This document shows positions 21,035-29,991 of a DNA stretch of 64,000 nucleotides, piece after piece. The notes under the pieces were generated by a model. It made no database searches and was not told where the DNA came from. It saw nothing but the letters and a program-made list of their open reading frames with translations. Position numbers and translations under genes: made by a program. Source of the DNA: Myxococcales bacterium 68-20 (lineage in GTDB: Bacteria; Myxococcota_A; Polyangia; Polyangiales; Polyangiaceae); NCBI GenBank assembly GCA_001899635.1, contig MKVQ01000022.1, positions 99,816 through 163,815 of the forward strand, read 5' to 3'. Position 1 is the stretch's first letter. Each line of letters begins with the position of its first letter.

Positions 21035-21646
21035 ATGCGCCGCCTCGTCGCCGCCCTCGCCTTCGCGTGCGCCCTCGGCGCGACGTCGGCAGGGCGCGCG
21101 GACTCGCTCCGCCCGCACGAGTCGGCGCGGCTGGCTCGTGGTGAGACGGTCATCCGCGAGCAGACGCTCGAGCGCGGAGACCACCGCTGGGTCGGCGGCA
21201 TCACGTACACGGTGATGGACGGCTCCGCGGCGGAGGTCGCGGCCGTGATCGACAACGTCGAATCGCTGCGCCGCGTCCTGCCCAAGACCAAGCGCGCGCG
21301 CCTCGTCGGGACGACGACCGACGGCGACCAGCTCGTCGAGCTCGTCCAGGGCAACGCGCTGATGGAAGCGCAGTACACCATCCGCGTACGCCGTGAGCCG
21401 CGCGAGGTCCGGTTCTGGCTGGACCCGAGACGGCCGCACGGTATCGACGATGCCTGGGGCTTCTTCCGCTACCAGCCTTTCATCACATCCGCTGGTGAAG
21501 CGCGCGTGCTCTTGACGTATGGTGTCATGGTCGATGTTGGACCTGGCATCGTCCGTGACTTCTTCGAGGAGCGCATCCGTGCTGCCCTACTTTCCGTCCC
21601 GCAGCTCGTGCGCCGCCAGATGGCGGAGCTCCGGCGCCCGCTCTGA
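21035..21646 (+). CDS. Secreted START/SRPBCC-like protein
   Basis: 203 aa with a signal peptide (about 1-23, ending SAGRA). The mature part has the START/polyketide-cyclase pattern: a long N-terminal strand pair, VAAVIDNVESLRRVLPKTKRARLVG (a helix followed by a strand), then curved strands and a C-terminal helix (VRDFFEERIRAALLSVPQLVRRQM). Such folds form a hydrophobic cavity and may bind lipids in the periplasm. It is followed within 9 bp by the ABC permease gene. Confidence 0.75.
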   Translation: MRRLVAALAFACALGATSAGRADSLRPHESARLARGETVIREQTLERGDHRWVGGITYTVMDGSAAEVAAVIDNVESLRRVLPKTKRARLVGTTTDGDQLVELVQGNALMEAQYTIRVRREPREVRFWLDPRRPHGIDDAWGFFRYQPFITSAGEARVLLTYGVMVDVGPGIVRDFFEERIRAALLSVPQLVRRQMAELRRPL

Positions 21647-21655
21647 ACGTCTCGC

Positions 21656-22591
21656 GTGATGCTCGGAAGAGTCTTCGCCATTGCGATGAACACGTACCGC
21701 GAAGCGGTGCGCGCCCGCGTGCTCTTCGGCCTGATGGCCGCGGCGCTCGCCGCAAGCGCGTACTCGCTCGTCATCGCCTCGATGTCGATCCGCCAGGAGA
21801 TGCGCATCGTCGCCGACATCGGCTCGGCGTCGATCTCGGGCTTCGCGGTCCTCGTCGCGATCATCCTCGGCGCCACCTCGCTCTACCGCGAGCTCGAGCT
21901 CAAGACCGTCTTCCCGATCCTCACGCGACAGCTCCGACGGCACGAGTACGTCATCGGCAAGTACCTCGGCATCCTCGCGGTGCTCCTCGCGTTCGTCGCG
22001 ATCGACGGAGCGGCGGTGCTCGCGATCATTGCACTGCAATCGAAGGTGCACGTCGGGTCGACGCTCGGAGTGATCGGCAGCCTCTTCCTGGTCCTCGGCG
22101 TCGGCCTGTGGCGCGCGAAGCTCCATCGCGTGTTCGTGGTGCTTCCGTGGGCGGTCTGCGCGTTCATCGCGATGGCGGTCATCTCGCACGGCGCCGGACC
22201 GGAGCGGCAGCTCATCATCGTCTCGTCGCTCCTCACGCTGGCGGAGGTCGCGATCGTCACCGCGATCGCGATGCTGTTCTCGTCGTTCTCTTCGCCGTTC
22301 CTCACCGCGATCTTCACGGTGATGGTGTTCCTGATCGGGCGCTCCGCCGACATGCTCGGCAACCTCCCCGTCCGCGTCTTCGGCGAAACGCTGCGCTCTT
22401 TTGGCATCTTCCTGTCGAAGGTTTTCCCGAACCTCCACGTCTACGTGCCCGCGCGGCCCGTGCTCCTCGGCCAGGTCCCGAACGTCGCCCTGCCCTCGTA
22501 CGTGCTCGGCGCGTGGGGCAATGCCATCCTCTACGCCGTCGTCCTGCTCGCGGTGAGCGCGATCGTGTTCCGACGGCGAGACTTCCAGTGA
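21656..22591 (+). CDS. ABC-2-type transporter permease
   Basis: 311 aa, GTG or the immediately following ATG as start. Six hydrophobic helices are visible with the ABC-2 pattern: an N-terminal ARVFAIAMNTYREAVR-like entry helix, a long helix with GSASISGFAVLVAIILG, the coupling segment LYRELELKTVFPILTRQLRRHEYVIGK, and later TM helices. This resembles gliding or drug-export permeases. No ATPase gene is adjacent in the window, so the partner must be encoded elsewhere. Its stop overlaps the next start (GTGA). Confidence 0.82.
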   Translation: MMLGRVFAIAMNTYREAVRARVLFGLMAAALAASAYSLVIASMSIRQEMRIVADIGSASISGFAVLVAIILGATSLYRELELKTVFPILTRQLRRHEYVIGKYLGILAVLLAFVAIDGAAVLAIIALQSKVHVGSTLGVIGSLFLVLGVGLWRAKLHRVFVVLPWAVCAFIAMAVISHGAGPERQLIIVSSLLTLAEVAIVTAIAMLFSSFSSPFLTAIFTVMVFLIGRSADMLGNLPVRVFGETLRSFGIFLSKVFPNLHVYVPARPVLLGQVPNVALPSYVLGAWGNAILYAVVLLAVSAIVFRRRDFQ

Positions 22592-23217
22592 GCATGCTCC
22601 CCCGTGCGCGGCGTCACGGCCTGCCGGCCGTGGCGCTGGCGCTCGTCGTCGTCATCGCGGCGTTGGTCACGCGGGTTTCGGAGGGGCGCCGCGCGGTGGA
22701 GGGCTGCGACGCCGCGCTCGCGAGGCAGGACTACGTCGAGGCGATCGTCCTCGCACGGGCCGCGGCGGAGGCTCGCTGTCCCTGGTGCGAGGCCCCCGAG
22801 CTCGGTTTCGCGCGGCTCTTCGCCATTGCGAAAGACGCCGAGAGCCGGGGTGACCACCCCACGGCGGTTGCCGCCTGGCGCGCGGTGCGGGCGGCGACGC
22901 TCGCGACCTCCGTGATCGACCGCTCGCCGGCTCGTCGGGAGCGTGCGGACGGCGAGATCGCGCGTCTCGAGCACCGGATTGATGCCGCCACGGCCGGCTC
23001 TGCGCCCTCCCCGGCGGCGTCCGAGGAACGGCTGCGCGCAGCGCTTGCGACCTCGCTCGTCCCGTCGGGAATCGTCTTCGCGCTCCTCGCGATCGGCGGC
23101 GCCCTCTTCGTTATCGGCGCGGTCCGGTTCGTCAGGGCGCGTACGTTTCGGGTGCCCGACCTCGTGGTCGCGGTCGCCGGCGGAGCGCTTGCTGCCGCTG
23201 CTGTGCTGGTTTTCTGA
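22588..23217 (+). CDS. Membrane protein coupled to the ABC permease
   Basis: 209 aa from a GTG overlapping the permease stop (an ATG two codons later is the alternative). It has an N-terminal TM helix, then a soluble stretch of about 120 residues with TPR-like helix pairs (CDAALARQDYVEAIVLARAA) and a CPWCEAPE cysteine pair, then two TM helices near the end. It is probably part of the same exporter complex. Not matched to a named family. Confidence 0.7.
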   Translation: MSMLPRARRHGLPAVALALVVVIAALVTRVSEGRRAVEGCDAALARQDYVEAIVLARAAAEARCPWCEAPELGFARLFAIAKDAESRGDHPTAVAAWRAVRAATLATSVIDRSPARRERADGEIARLEHRIDAATAGSAPSPAASEERLRAALATSLVPSGIVFALLAIGGALFVIGAVRFVRARTFRVPDLVVAVAGGALAAAAVLVF

Positions 23218-23256
23218 GGCCGTGACACCCGGGGCGTCTCGTGGCACAAGCTCGCC

Positions 23257-24801
23257 ATGCGCGTACCGATGGATGAAAAGAAGGTGGCGCGTTGTCGCGA
23301 GCTCGCAGGGAGCATCGCGGACGACGTGCAGCGCTACATCGACGGTCATACCTCCGTCGGCGCGGAGCGCACGTTCCTCCGCGCGTTCGGAGCGGACGGC
23401 GTCGACGATCAGGGCGCACCGCTCGCGAACCTGGTCGTCGATCGGTACCAGAAGGCCGGGCTCCTCGGTCGCGGCGTCTCGTACTGGCTAGGCCGTGCGC
23501 TGGCCTCCGGCGCCCGTGACATCCAGGATGCCGCAGAGCGCCTCGCCTACGCGCCCGACCTCGACAAGGGCGAAGGCGGCCCGGACCGCGATGCCGTCGC
23601 GCGGGCGCTCGCGCCTGCGACCGAAGCCGCGATCGCGCGCATCGATCGAGCGCGGGCCGAGCGCGAGGCCAACAAGACGCGCATGCGTCCGGGCGCGAAC
23701 CCGCTCAAGTACGTCATCGTAGCGACGGGCAACATCTACGACGACGCCGTGCAGGCGAAGGCCGCCGCGTTCGCCGGCGCAGACATCGTCGCGGTGATCC
23801 GAGCCACGGCCCAATCGCTCCTCGACTACGTCCCGCACGGCGCCACGACGGAGGGCTACGGCGGCACCTTCGCGACGCAGGAGAACTTCAAGATCATTCG
23901 CCGCGCGACCGACGAGGCCGCGCTCGAGTATGGGCGCTATATCCACCAGACGAACTACTCGTCCGGGCTCTGCATGTCCGAGATCGCGTGGATGGCGGCG
24001 GTGGAGCGGCTCGACATGCTGCTCAACGACGCGATGTACGGGATCCTCTTCCGCGACATCAACCCGTGCCGCAACTTCGTCGATCAGTACGTCTCGCGCC
24101 GCTTCATCGCCCGCTCGGGGATCATCATCAATACGGGCGAGGACAACTACCTCACCACCGCCGACGCGGTGGAGAAGGCGCACACGGTCCTCGCGAGCCA
24201 GTTCATCAACGAGGCCTTCGCGAAGCGCGCCGGCGTGCGCGAAGAGCAGATGGGCCTCGGCCACGCCTACGAGATCGATCCCTGGATCGAGAATAGCTTC
24301 CTCCTCGAGCTCGCGCAGGCGCAGCTCGTCCGGCAGGTGTTCGACCGGCACCCGATCAAGTGGATGCCGCCGACGAAGCACAAGACCGGCGACGTCTTCC
24401 AGAGCCACGTCCACGACGCGATGTTCAATCTCGTCGGCGTGATGACGAACCAGTCGATCGAGCTCCTCGGCATGTTCAGCGAGGCGATCCACAACCCGAT
24501 GCTGATGGACCGGTACCTGTCGCTCAAGGCGACGAAGTACGTCTTCGGCGCGGCCAAGGCTCTCGGCGACGAGCTCAGCGTCAAGCCGGACGGAGTGATG
24601 GGCAGGCGCGCCGTCCAGGTCCTCGACGAAGCGCACGAGCTCCTCGTCCAGGTCGAGCGCGACACGATCTGGAAGGCGATCGAGGTCGGCGCCTTCGCCG
24701 ACGTGAAGCGCACGCGGACGGGCGGAAAGGGCTACGCCGGCGTGTGCGAGCGCTCGCCTGACTACGTGAACCCGATCCTCGACGAACTGGAGAAGAGCTG
24801 A
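23257..24801 (+). CDS. kamD: Lysine 5,6-aminomutase, alpha subunit
   Basis: 514 aa, the usual size for KamD. With KamE it forms the adenosylcobalamin- and PLP-dependent D-lysine/beta-lysine 5,6-aminomutase of lysine fermentation; KamD provides the TIM barrel that holds both cofactors. Recognisable segments: the DYVPHGATTEGYGGTFATQE loop, EYGRYIHQTNYSSGLCMSEIAW, DINPCRNFVDQYVSRRF, INTGEDNYLTTADA and KWMPPTKHKTGD. The stop overlaps the kamE start by one base. The other genes of the lysine fermentation pathway (kdd, kce, kal and the acyl-CoA genes) are not nearby. Confidence 0.94.
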   Translation: MRVPMDEKKVARCRELAGSIADDVQRYIDGHTSVGAERTFLRAFGADGVDDQGAPLANLVVDRYQKAGLLGRGVSYWLGRALASGARDIQDAAERLAYAPDLDKGEGGPDRDAVARALAPATEAAIARIDRARAEREANKTRMRPGANPLKYVIVATGNIYDDAVQAKAAAFAGADIVAVIRATAQSLLDYVPHGATTEGYGGTFATQENFKIIRRATDEAALEYGRYIHQTNYSSGLCMSEIAWMAAVERLDMLLNDAMYGILFRDINPCRNFVDQYVSRRFIARSGIIINTGEDNYLTTADAVEKAHTVLASQFINEAFAKRAGVREEQMGLGHAYEIDPWIENSFLLELAQAQLVRQVFDRHPIKWMPPTKHKTGDVFQSHVHDAMFNLVGVMTNQSIELLGMFSEAIHNPMLMDRYLSLKATKYVFGAAKALGDELSVKPDGVMGRRAVQVLDEAHELLVQVERDTIWKAIEVGAFADVKRTRTGGKGYAGVCERSPDYVNPILDELEKS

Positions 24802-25565
24802 TGCACCCCACCGCGCCTGCGAAGCTGCTCCGGGCCTACGGCGACCGTCAGGGCGACGGCATGGTCCAGATGTCCTTCGTCCTCGAGCTGCCCCCGTCCG
24901 CGCGCGCGCGCGAGGCCGCCAAGAAGTTCGCCGAGCTCCATGGCCTCTCCGAGCCGCTCGTCTCGACGATGGAGACGTGCGCCGAGGGCTACACCTACTT
25001 CGTCGTGTACGGACACTCGGCGCACTCCGTCGATCCTTCCACCATCGACGTCCCCGAGGTTCGCACCGAGGCGCTTTCACGCGAGGAGATCCATCATCGG
25101 ATCGAGACGCGGCTCGGTCGCAAGATCGTCGTCGTCGGTGCATGCACCGGCTCGGACGCCCACACCGTCGGAATCGACGCGATCCTGAACTACAAGGGCT
25201 ACGCGGGCGACAAGGGCCTCGAGAGCTACAAGTGCTTCGAGGCGTACAACCTCGGGGCGCAGGTCGACAACGAGGCGCTCGCGGAGCGCGCCCTCGCCCT
25301 CGGCGCCGACGCCATCCTCGTCAGCCAGATCATCACGCAGCGCAACTGCCACAAGGAGAACGCCGCGGCGCTCATCGAGCTCGCCAAGCGCGCCGGGTGG
25401 CGGAACAAGATGGTGATGCTGCTCGGAGGCCCGCGGATCGATCACAAGCTCGCGCTCGAGCTCGGCTTCGACGCCGGCTTCGGTCCGGGCACGAAGCCCA
25501 GCGACGTCGCGTCGTTCCTCGTCGAGTGGATGTGCGGCGATCGCGAGAAGGCCGTGATGACCTGA
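24801..25565 (+). CDS. kamE: Lysine 5,6-aminomutase, beta subunit (cobalamin-binding)
   Basis: 254 aa, coupled to kamD by TGATG. The cobalamin motif is GACTGSDAHTVGIDA; H121 is the expected axial cobalt ligand and S118-D119 belong to the DxHxxG-type loop. K132, eleven residues later, sits where the PLP-binding lysine of the clostridial enzyme lies (H133 and K144 there), so both catalytic cofactors can be held. A later SQIITQRNCHKENAAALI and LLGGPRIDHKLALELGFDAGFG complete the Rossmann B12 domain. Followed by an array of 39-bp repeats. Confidence 0.93.
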   Translation: MHPTAPAKLLRAYGDRQGDGMVQMSFVLELPPSARAREAAKKFAELHGLSEPLVSTMETCAEGYTYFVVYGHSAHSVDPSTIDVPEVRTEALSREEIHHRIETRLGRKIVVVGACTGSDAHTVGIDAILNYKGYAGDKGLESYKCFEAYNLGAQVDNEALAERALALGADAILVSQIITQRNCHKENAAALIELAKRAGWRNKMVMLLGGPRIDHKLALELGFDAGFGPGTKPSDVASFLVEWMCGDREKAVMT

Positions 25566-25799
25566 GCGCGACCACGCGCTCGTGAAGCCAAGCCTGCACC
25601 GACCGGAGCGCACGCGTTCATGAAGCGACGCGTGCGCCTCGCCGGAGCGCAGGCGCTCATGAAACGACGCGTGCGCCCCGCTGGAGCGCAGGCGCTCATG
25701 AACGACGCGTGGGCCCCGCTGGAGCGCACGCGCTCATGAAGCGACGCGTGCGCCCTTACTGGAGCGCACGCGTTCGTGAAGAGACGCCTGCACGCGCTA
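25566..25799 (+). repeat. Array of 39-bp hairpin-forming tandem repeats downstream of kamE
   Basis: Five clear units start at 25605, 25644, 25683, 25721 and 25761 (spacing 38-40 bp), preceded by a degenerate sixth. Each begins GGAGCGCACGCGTTC, followed by ATGAA and GCGACGCGTGCGC, so each can fold as a 10-bp stem (GCGCACGCGT / ACGCGTGCGC) around a loop containing TCATGAA. No spacers separate the units, so this is not CRISPR. It occupies the whole gap between kamE and the convergent bfd gene. Confidence 0.9.
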
Positions 25800-25813
25800 G
25801 GGCGCTCGTGCGC

Positions 25814-26071
25814 TCAGGCCGCGCGGGTGCGTACGAGAGCGTTGTCTGGGACGAGGCGATCCGCGGCCGCGCTCGCCGGAGGGCAGCACACGATCGGCCC
25901 GCTGACGTCGTCGGCGTGGTCCTCGAGCATCGTCCGGATCATGCCGTGGCAGGCTCCGCAGTCTCCGCCCGCCTTGCACGCGAGCGTCACCGCTTCGCGC
26001 GTCGTGGCGCCGGCCTCGATGGCCGCTTGGACTTCGGTTTCACTGACTGCCAGGCAAACGCAGACGTACAT
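25814..26071 (-). CDS. bfd: Bacterioferritin-associated [2Fe-2S] ferredoxin
   Basis: 85 aa. Bfd reduces ferric iron stored in bacterioferritin so that it can be released. The four ligands are C4 and C6 (MYVCVC) and C38 and C41 (GDCGAC), the CxC-x31-CxxC spacing of the family. The C-terminal tail of about 30 residues is longer than usual and carries an extra CC pair. It is encoded next to bfr on the same strand, 171 bp downstream, with a palindrome in between. Confidence 0.92.
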   Translation of the reverse strand: MYVCVCLAVSETEVQAAIEAGATTREAVTLACKAGGDCGACHGMIRTMLEDHADDVSGPIVCCPPASAAADRLVPDNALVRTRAA

Positions 26072-26085
26072 CTGCGACTTAAGAT

Positions 26086-26104
26086 AATGAAAGCCGTTTT
26101 CATT
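26086..26104 (-). promoter_or_regulatory. Candidate iron-responsive operator upstream of bfd
   Basis: A 7-5-7 inverted repeat, AATGAAA-ACGGC-TTTCATT on the minus strand, lies 15-33 bp before the bfd start in an unusually AT-rich spot. Its half-sites resemble Fur-box arms. Position and context suit iron control; the regulator is inferred. Confidence 0.45.
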
Positions 26105-26242
26105 TCAAGGGCCCTGGAGCAGCTGAGCTCGGTGGGTATGAAATTGGCTAGCTTTCTCCAGCCCTTGGAATCGCAGCTCAACTGCTGATTCGAGGGGCGC
26201 GGGCGTGCGATCTCGGCGCTCGGCCGCGATCCGTCGCTGCGA

Positions 26243-26713
26243 TCAGCTCCGGATCTGCTGCGACAGGTAGTTGGCCTCGCCGACCTGCTTCACGAGCTCG
26301 AGCTGCGCTTCGAGCCAGTCGACGTGCTCTTCCTCGCTGGTGAGGATCTTGGTGAGCAGCGCCTCGGTGCCGTTGTCACCGAGCTGACGGCACGTCTCGA
26401 TCGACTTGTTGAGCAGCGGGATCGCGACGGCCTCGATGCCGAGATCGTTCTTCAACATCTCGAGCACGGTCTGCCCGATGTTCAACTTCCCGAGCCGCTG
26501 CAGGTTCGGAAGGCCCTCCAGATAGAGGATGCGCTCGATGAGCATGTCGGCATGCTTCATCTCGTCGATCGACTCCTTGTAGATGTGCTCGTGGAGGCGC
26601 TTGTAGCCCCAGTTCTGGCACATCTTCGCGTGCAGGAAGTACTGGTTGATCGCCGTGAGCTCGCCCGTGAGGATCTCGTTGAGGAGATCGATGACCTTCG
26701 GATCGCCCTTCAT
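26243..26713 (-). CDS. bfr: Bacterioferritin
   Basis: 156 aa, full length. It forms the 24-subunit heme-containing iron-storage shell. All ferroxidase ligands are at their standard positions: E18, E51, H54, E94, E127 and H130; the heme-binding Met is M52. The opening [15 protein letters not shown] and the closing [11 protein letters not shown] are classic. The neighbouring bfd encodes its electron donor. A perfect 21-bp palindrome lies about 90 bp upstream. Confidence 0.97.
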   Translation of the reverse strand: MKGDPKVIDLLNEILTGELTAINQYFLHAKMCQNWGYKRLHEHIYKESIDEMKHADMLIERILYLEGLPNLQRLGKLNIGQTVLEMLKNDLGIEAVAIPLLNKSIETCRQLGDNGTEALLTKILTSEEEHVDWLEAQLELVKQVGEANYLSQQIRS

Positions 26714-26803
26714 GACCGTCGCCTTTCGTCGGTTGTCGTGTGCACTTCACACGTGCACATGAATCCACCACCGCAAGCACGCGCGCGCAAGGAGAAGACG
26801 CGA

Positions 26804-26824
26804 AAGCGATTCTGAGAATCGCTT
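26804..26824 (-). promoter_or_regulatory. Perfect 21-bp palindrome upstream of bfr
   Basis: AAGCGATTCT-G-AGAATCGCTT is a perfect inverted repeat about 90 bp before the bfr start. The inner ATTCT-G-AGAAT resembles the core of Fur-type 7-1-7 sites (TGAGAAT...ATTCTCA). It is the best operator candidate for bfr. Confidence 0.5.
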
Positions 26825-26989
26825 GCAACAAGACGCGCAGCGCGAGCGCGGACGACGTGCGCGCTGCGATCATCTGCGTCGCGAAACGCGTCGAGCGACG
26901 CGTTCACTCGAGCGCCACACGTCGCTCCACGCCACGCGGCTCGTGCTTCGCACGCTCGATGGCGTTGTGGCTCACGCGCGCGCGCCTGA

Positions 26990-29056
26990 TCAGCGATCGG
27001 TGGCGAAGTCGAGGGCGATCCACACGTCGACGCCCTCGCGTCCGATCCGGTGCGAGCCGTTCGCGCGGAACGTGACGCATTGGCAGCGATCGCGGAGCTC
27101 GAAGCCGGCTCGAGCGCCGACGAGCTCCCGAGCCGTCGCGTCGGCATCGACACCGACCGATGTCGTGAGCGCGCGCGCCCACGGGAGCACGAGCCCGAGG
27201 CCGCCCGTCGTGCCTTCACGAGCGAGGAACCCGGCTGGAGACTCGACCGACGCATCGGTCAGCGCGCGGGCGAGGACGGGATCGAGCCCCGCGCGCGTCG
27301 CGACGTTCGCGAGCACGCGCGCGCCGTCGCTCGGGCCGATGCGGATGCGCGCGACGAGGGCGCTCCCCGTCGTCGCGCCGTCCGTCCCGATGACGTGCGC
27401 GGTCTCGAGCTGGCCCCCGAGCGGCGCGAGCGTCGCGGAGATCCGTCCGCGCGCGAGCGGACGGACGCCCGACGGCGTCGCGCTCGAGCCATAGGCTGCG
27501 CCGGCGGCGGCGATGACCTCGAGGGCTTCGCGGCGGCCCCAGCGGCCGATCGTCGAGCCGACGCCTGCGCTCGTCACCGGCGCGGTTCCCTCGATCGACG
27601 CGAGCCCGCGGCCAGGCAGCGAGCCGAGGATCCCGTTGCCGCGCGCGTGGAGGACCGAGGCCTCCGCGAACGGCTCGATCACGTGGACCCACGGATCGGT
27701 CCGCTCGTGCTGCTCTTCGTCGCTCGAGGCGAACGCTCGCGCGAGCGGAAGGCCGAGGCGCACTCGAGCCGTCCCTGCGCGGTCGCCTCCGTCTCGGCGC
27801 CCCTCGGCCGCGACGTTTCCCGCGGCGCGCGCCGTCGCGGACGCGGCGATCGGTCCGAACGTCGTCGCACCGAGCGCCCCGACCTCGGCGCGAGCGTAGC
27901 TCAACGTATCGGGCGTGATCGCGGGAGGCTGGACGGCGGCGAGGCTCGCGGCCATCCCCGACAGGCGGAGCGCGCCTCCCTCCACCGTCGCGTCGTAGGT
28001 CAGACCGGAGGCGATTGCCCCTGACGATCGGAGCGCGGCGAACGGGCCCGATGCCTCGATCGCAACGAGGTCACCGCCGCGGCGCGTGACGGCGCGGAAG
28101 CCCGTCTCCGCCACGATGGGACCGGCGCGAAGCGCGCCCGACGCCACCGCGCGGTCCCACGGCTTGGCCGCAGCGTCGAGGTCGCTCGACGCCGCGACGC
28201 CACGGCGCCCGCGGAGGACGTCGGCGTCCCAGGCGATCGTCGTCCCGTCACCGTTGCTGGCGCCACGCGCGTCGACGAAGAGGCCGTCGTCCGCGTTCTT
28301 CGCAGCAGACCCGGGGACGAGCAAGACGGGCGCGCGCGCGCCGGGGAGACGGTCGAAGCGGATCTTCGTCGTCGCGGTCGGCGAGCGAAGACGAGCGTCG
28401 GCGACGAAGCCGCCCTCGAGATAGCCACCCCCGCGGAGGTCGAGCGCCTGCCGTACGCCGCGTTCCTTCCACGGGAGGTGGACGCCGCCGCCGGCGTAGA
28501 AGCCGTCCTGGCCGCGATACGCGATGTCCGGAGGCAACAGCCCGACCTTCTCGTCCGAGCGCATCCAGAACCACGGCAGGTACATGACGGGGACGCCGTA
28601 GATCTCGAGCTTCGGATCCTTGAGGATCAGCTCTCCGGGCGGCGCCACGATCGCCTTCTCGAACTCGATCGTCAGCGGCGTGCCGAGGCATGGACAGAAC
28701 GCGAGACGGCCCTTCCCGTCCACCTCGATGCCGTACTTCGTGCGCGTCAGAGTGATGTGCTGGCTTCGAAGATGGAACGGCGGCGAATCGATGCGAACGT
28801 TGCCGGAGAGCTCGAGGATCCGCGCCCTCGCATCGAAGCTCACCGTCTCGGCGTGCGTTCGGACGAGGCCGTGCGCCCCGAACGCCTCCTCCTCGAGCCC
28901 CGAGAGGTCCTCCGCGCCGTCGTCGTGGAGGCCCGGTGCTTCTCGCGCAACGGCGCCGCGCGGCGCGAGCAAGACGAACAGAGCGCCGAGCAGCGGAGCG
29001 ATCCGCCCCGCTGCCTTCCTCACGTTCGAGCTCGAGAGCGCCCGTGCACACCGCAC
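26990..29056 (-). CDS. LptD-like LPS-assembly outer membrane protein
   Basis: 688 aa. A signal peptide (ending around GAVA) is followed by an OstA-like N-terminal domain with repeated strands (TVSFDARARILELSGNVRIDSP, then HITLTRTKYGIEV) and the LptD hallmark YGVPVMYLPWFWM with KVGLLPPDIAYRGQDGFYAGGG, the start of the large barrel. The remainder is an Ala/Gly/Arg-rich series of strands. LptD inserts lipopolysaccharide into the outer leaflet; this version has an unusually diverged barrel with a long Ala-rich middle, so a related transporter is possible. The usual disulfide pattern cannot be confirmed. The AMIN-domain gene lies downstream. Confidence 0.8.
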   Translation of the reverse strand: MRCARALSSSNVRKAAGRIAPLLGALFVLLAPRGAVAREAPGLHDDGAEDLSGLEEEAFGAHGLVRTHAETVSFDARARILELSGNVRIDSPPFHLRSQHITLTRTKYGIEVDGKGRLAFCPCLGTPLTIEFEKAIVAPPGELILKDPKLEIYGVPVMYLPWFWMRSDEKVGLLPPDIAYRGQDGFYAGGGVHLPWKERGVRQALDLRGGGYLEGGFVADARLRSPTATTKIRFDRLPGARAPVLLVPGSAAKNADDGLFVDARGASNGDGTTIAWDADVLRGRRGVAASSDLDAAAKPWDRAVASGALRAGPIVAETGFRAVTRRGGDLVAIEASGPFAALRSSGAIASGLTYDATVEGGALRLSGMAASLAAVQPPAITPDTLSYARAEVGALGATTFGPIAASATARAAGNVAAEGRRDGGDRAGTARVRLGLPLARAFASSDEEQHERTDPWVHVIEPFAEASVLHARGNGILGSLPGRGLASIEGTAPVTSAGVGSTIGRWGRREALEVIAAAGAAYGSSATPSGVRPLARGRISATLAPLGGQLETAHVIGTDGATTGSALVARIRIGPSDGARVLANVATRAGLDPVLARALTDASVESPAGFLAREGTTGGLGLVLPWARALTTSVGVDADATARELVGARAGFELRDRCQCVTFRANGSHRIGREGVDVWIALDFATDR

Positions 29057-29179
29057 CTTGACGCCCCTTATAGAGCATCGAGGCCGCGTCGAATCTCCCC
29101 GTGAACGTGCCCGTGCCCGACCTGCGCAGGCGTGAGCGAGCCATGAGCAACGAGGGCGCCCCCGCGGAGCGCACGTCGG

Positions 29180-29881
29180 TCAAGGCGCGGGGGGCGCTTC
29201 GTCCTTGGTCGCCGGCGCGTTCTTGCGGGCGGCACGCTTGCCGCGAGCGGCCTTCGAGCGGGGCTGCGCCGCAGGCGCCTCGGCCCCGGCGACCTCGCCT
29301 CCGGCCTGGAGGTAGTCGCCCTTCGGGAAGTCGATCGAGAGGATCGCGGTCTTGTCCGCCGACTCGCTCACCTTCCAGGTAGGCGTCGCGGCCGCGCGCA
29401 GGTCGATCACGAAGTGGAGGTCCTGGCCGTGCGGGACGAGCCGCGCACGCGCGACCGGCGTGTTGAAGTGCACGGTGACGAGCGCATTGGTGTTGTTCCA
29501 CACGCGCGGGCTCGCGCCCTTGAGCACGTACGTGATCGAGCCCTGCGCCTTGCGCTCCTCGACCGGCACGTTCTGCGAGAGCTGCACGAAGAGACGCGAG
29601 CCCCCATCCGCGGTCTGCTCGAACCCGGGCATGTTCACCACCGGACCGCTCTTGCGGTAGCGCGCGTGCGGTGAGCGGGACGAGGCGGTCGGCTTGTCGG
29701 AATACGCGTAGCCCGCCGTCGGACCGGACGGCTTCTTCTCGGGCACCTCCGAGGCCGGTCCGCTGCCGCCGCTGTCGGCCGGCGGAGGCATCACGTCGGG
29801 CGGCTGCTGCGCCATTCCGGGCTGCGCAAGGACGAGCACGCCGAGCACGATCGCGGAGGACAAGACCGACCGGGGCAACAT
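29180..29881 (-). CDS. Secreted AMIN-domain protein
   Basis: 233 aa with a signal peptide (ending GMAQQ), a Pro/Ser linker, then an AMIN-type domain at about 95-190: GGSRLFVQLSQNVPVEE, ITYVLKG, VTVHFNTPVARARLVPHGQDLHFVIDLR. AMIN domains anchor amidases, secretins and related proteins to the peptidoglycan or periplasm. The C-terminal 40 residues are Lys/Ala/Pro-rich and probably disordered. It follows the lptD-like gene on the same strand, about 120 bp downstream, so both may be transcribed together. Confidence 0.78.
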   Translation of the reverse strand: MLPRSVLSSAIVLGVLVLAQPGMAQQPPDVMPPPADSGGSGPASEVPEKKPSGPTAGYAYSDKPTASSRSPHARYRKSGPVVNMPGFEQTADGGSRLFVQLSQNVPVEERKAQGSITYVLKGASPRVWNNTNALVTVHFNTPVARARLVPHGQDLHFVIDLRAAATPTWKVSESADKTAILSIDFPKGDYLQAGGEVAGAEAPAAQPRSKAARGKRAARKNAPATKDEAPPAP

Positions 29882-29991
29882 GCTTCCAGTAAAGCACGCT
29901 GCCGGAGCGCATCACAAACCGCCTGCCGTGGGGCTCCGCTCTTCGATACGCAGCGAGCGCACTTCGATAAGCACGCTCGCTGGCCGGCCGA

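Noticed and set aside
23240..23256. Sigma-54-like TGGCAC upstream of kamD
   Set aside because: The -12 element is CGCC rather than TTGC, and the spacing to the ATG leaves almost no leader.
25566..25799. CRISPR array
   Set aside because: The units are contiguous tandem repeats without spacers and no cas genes are nearby.
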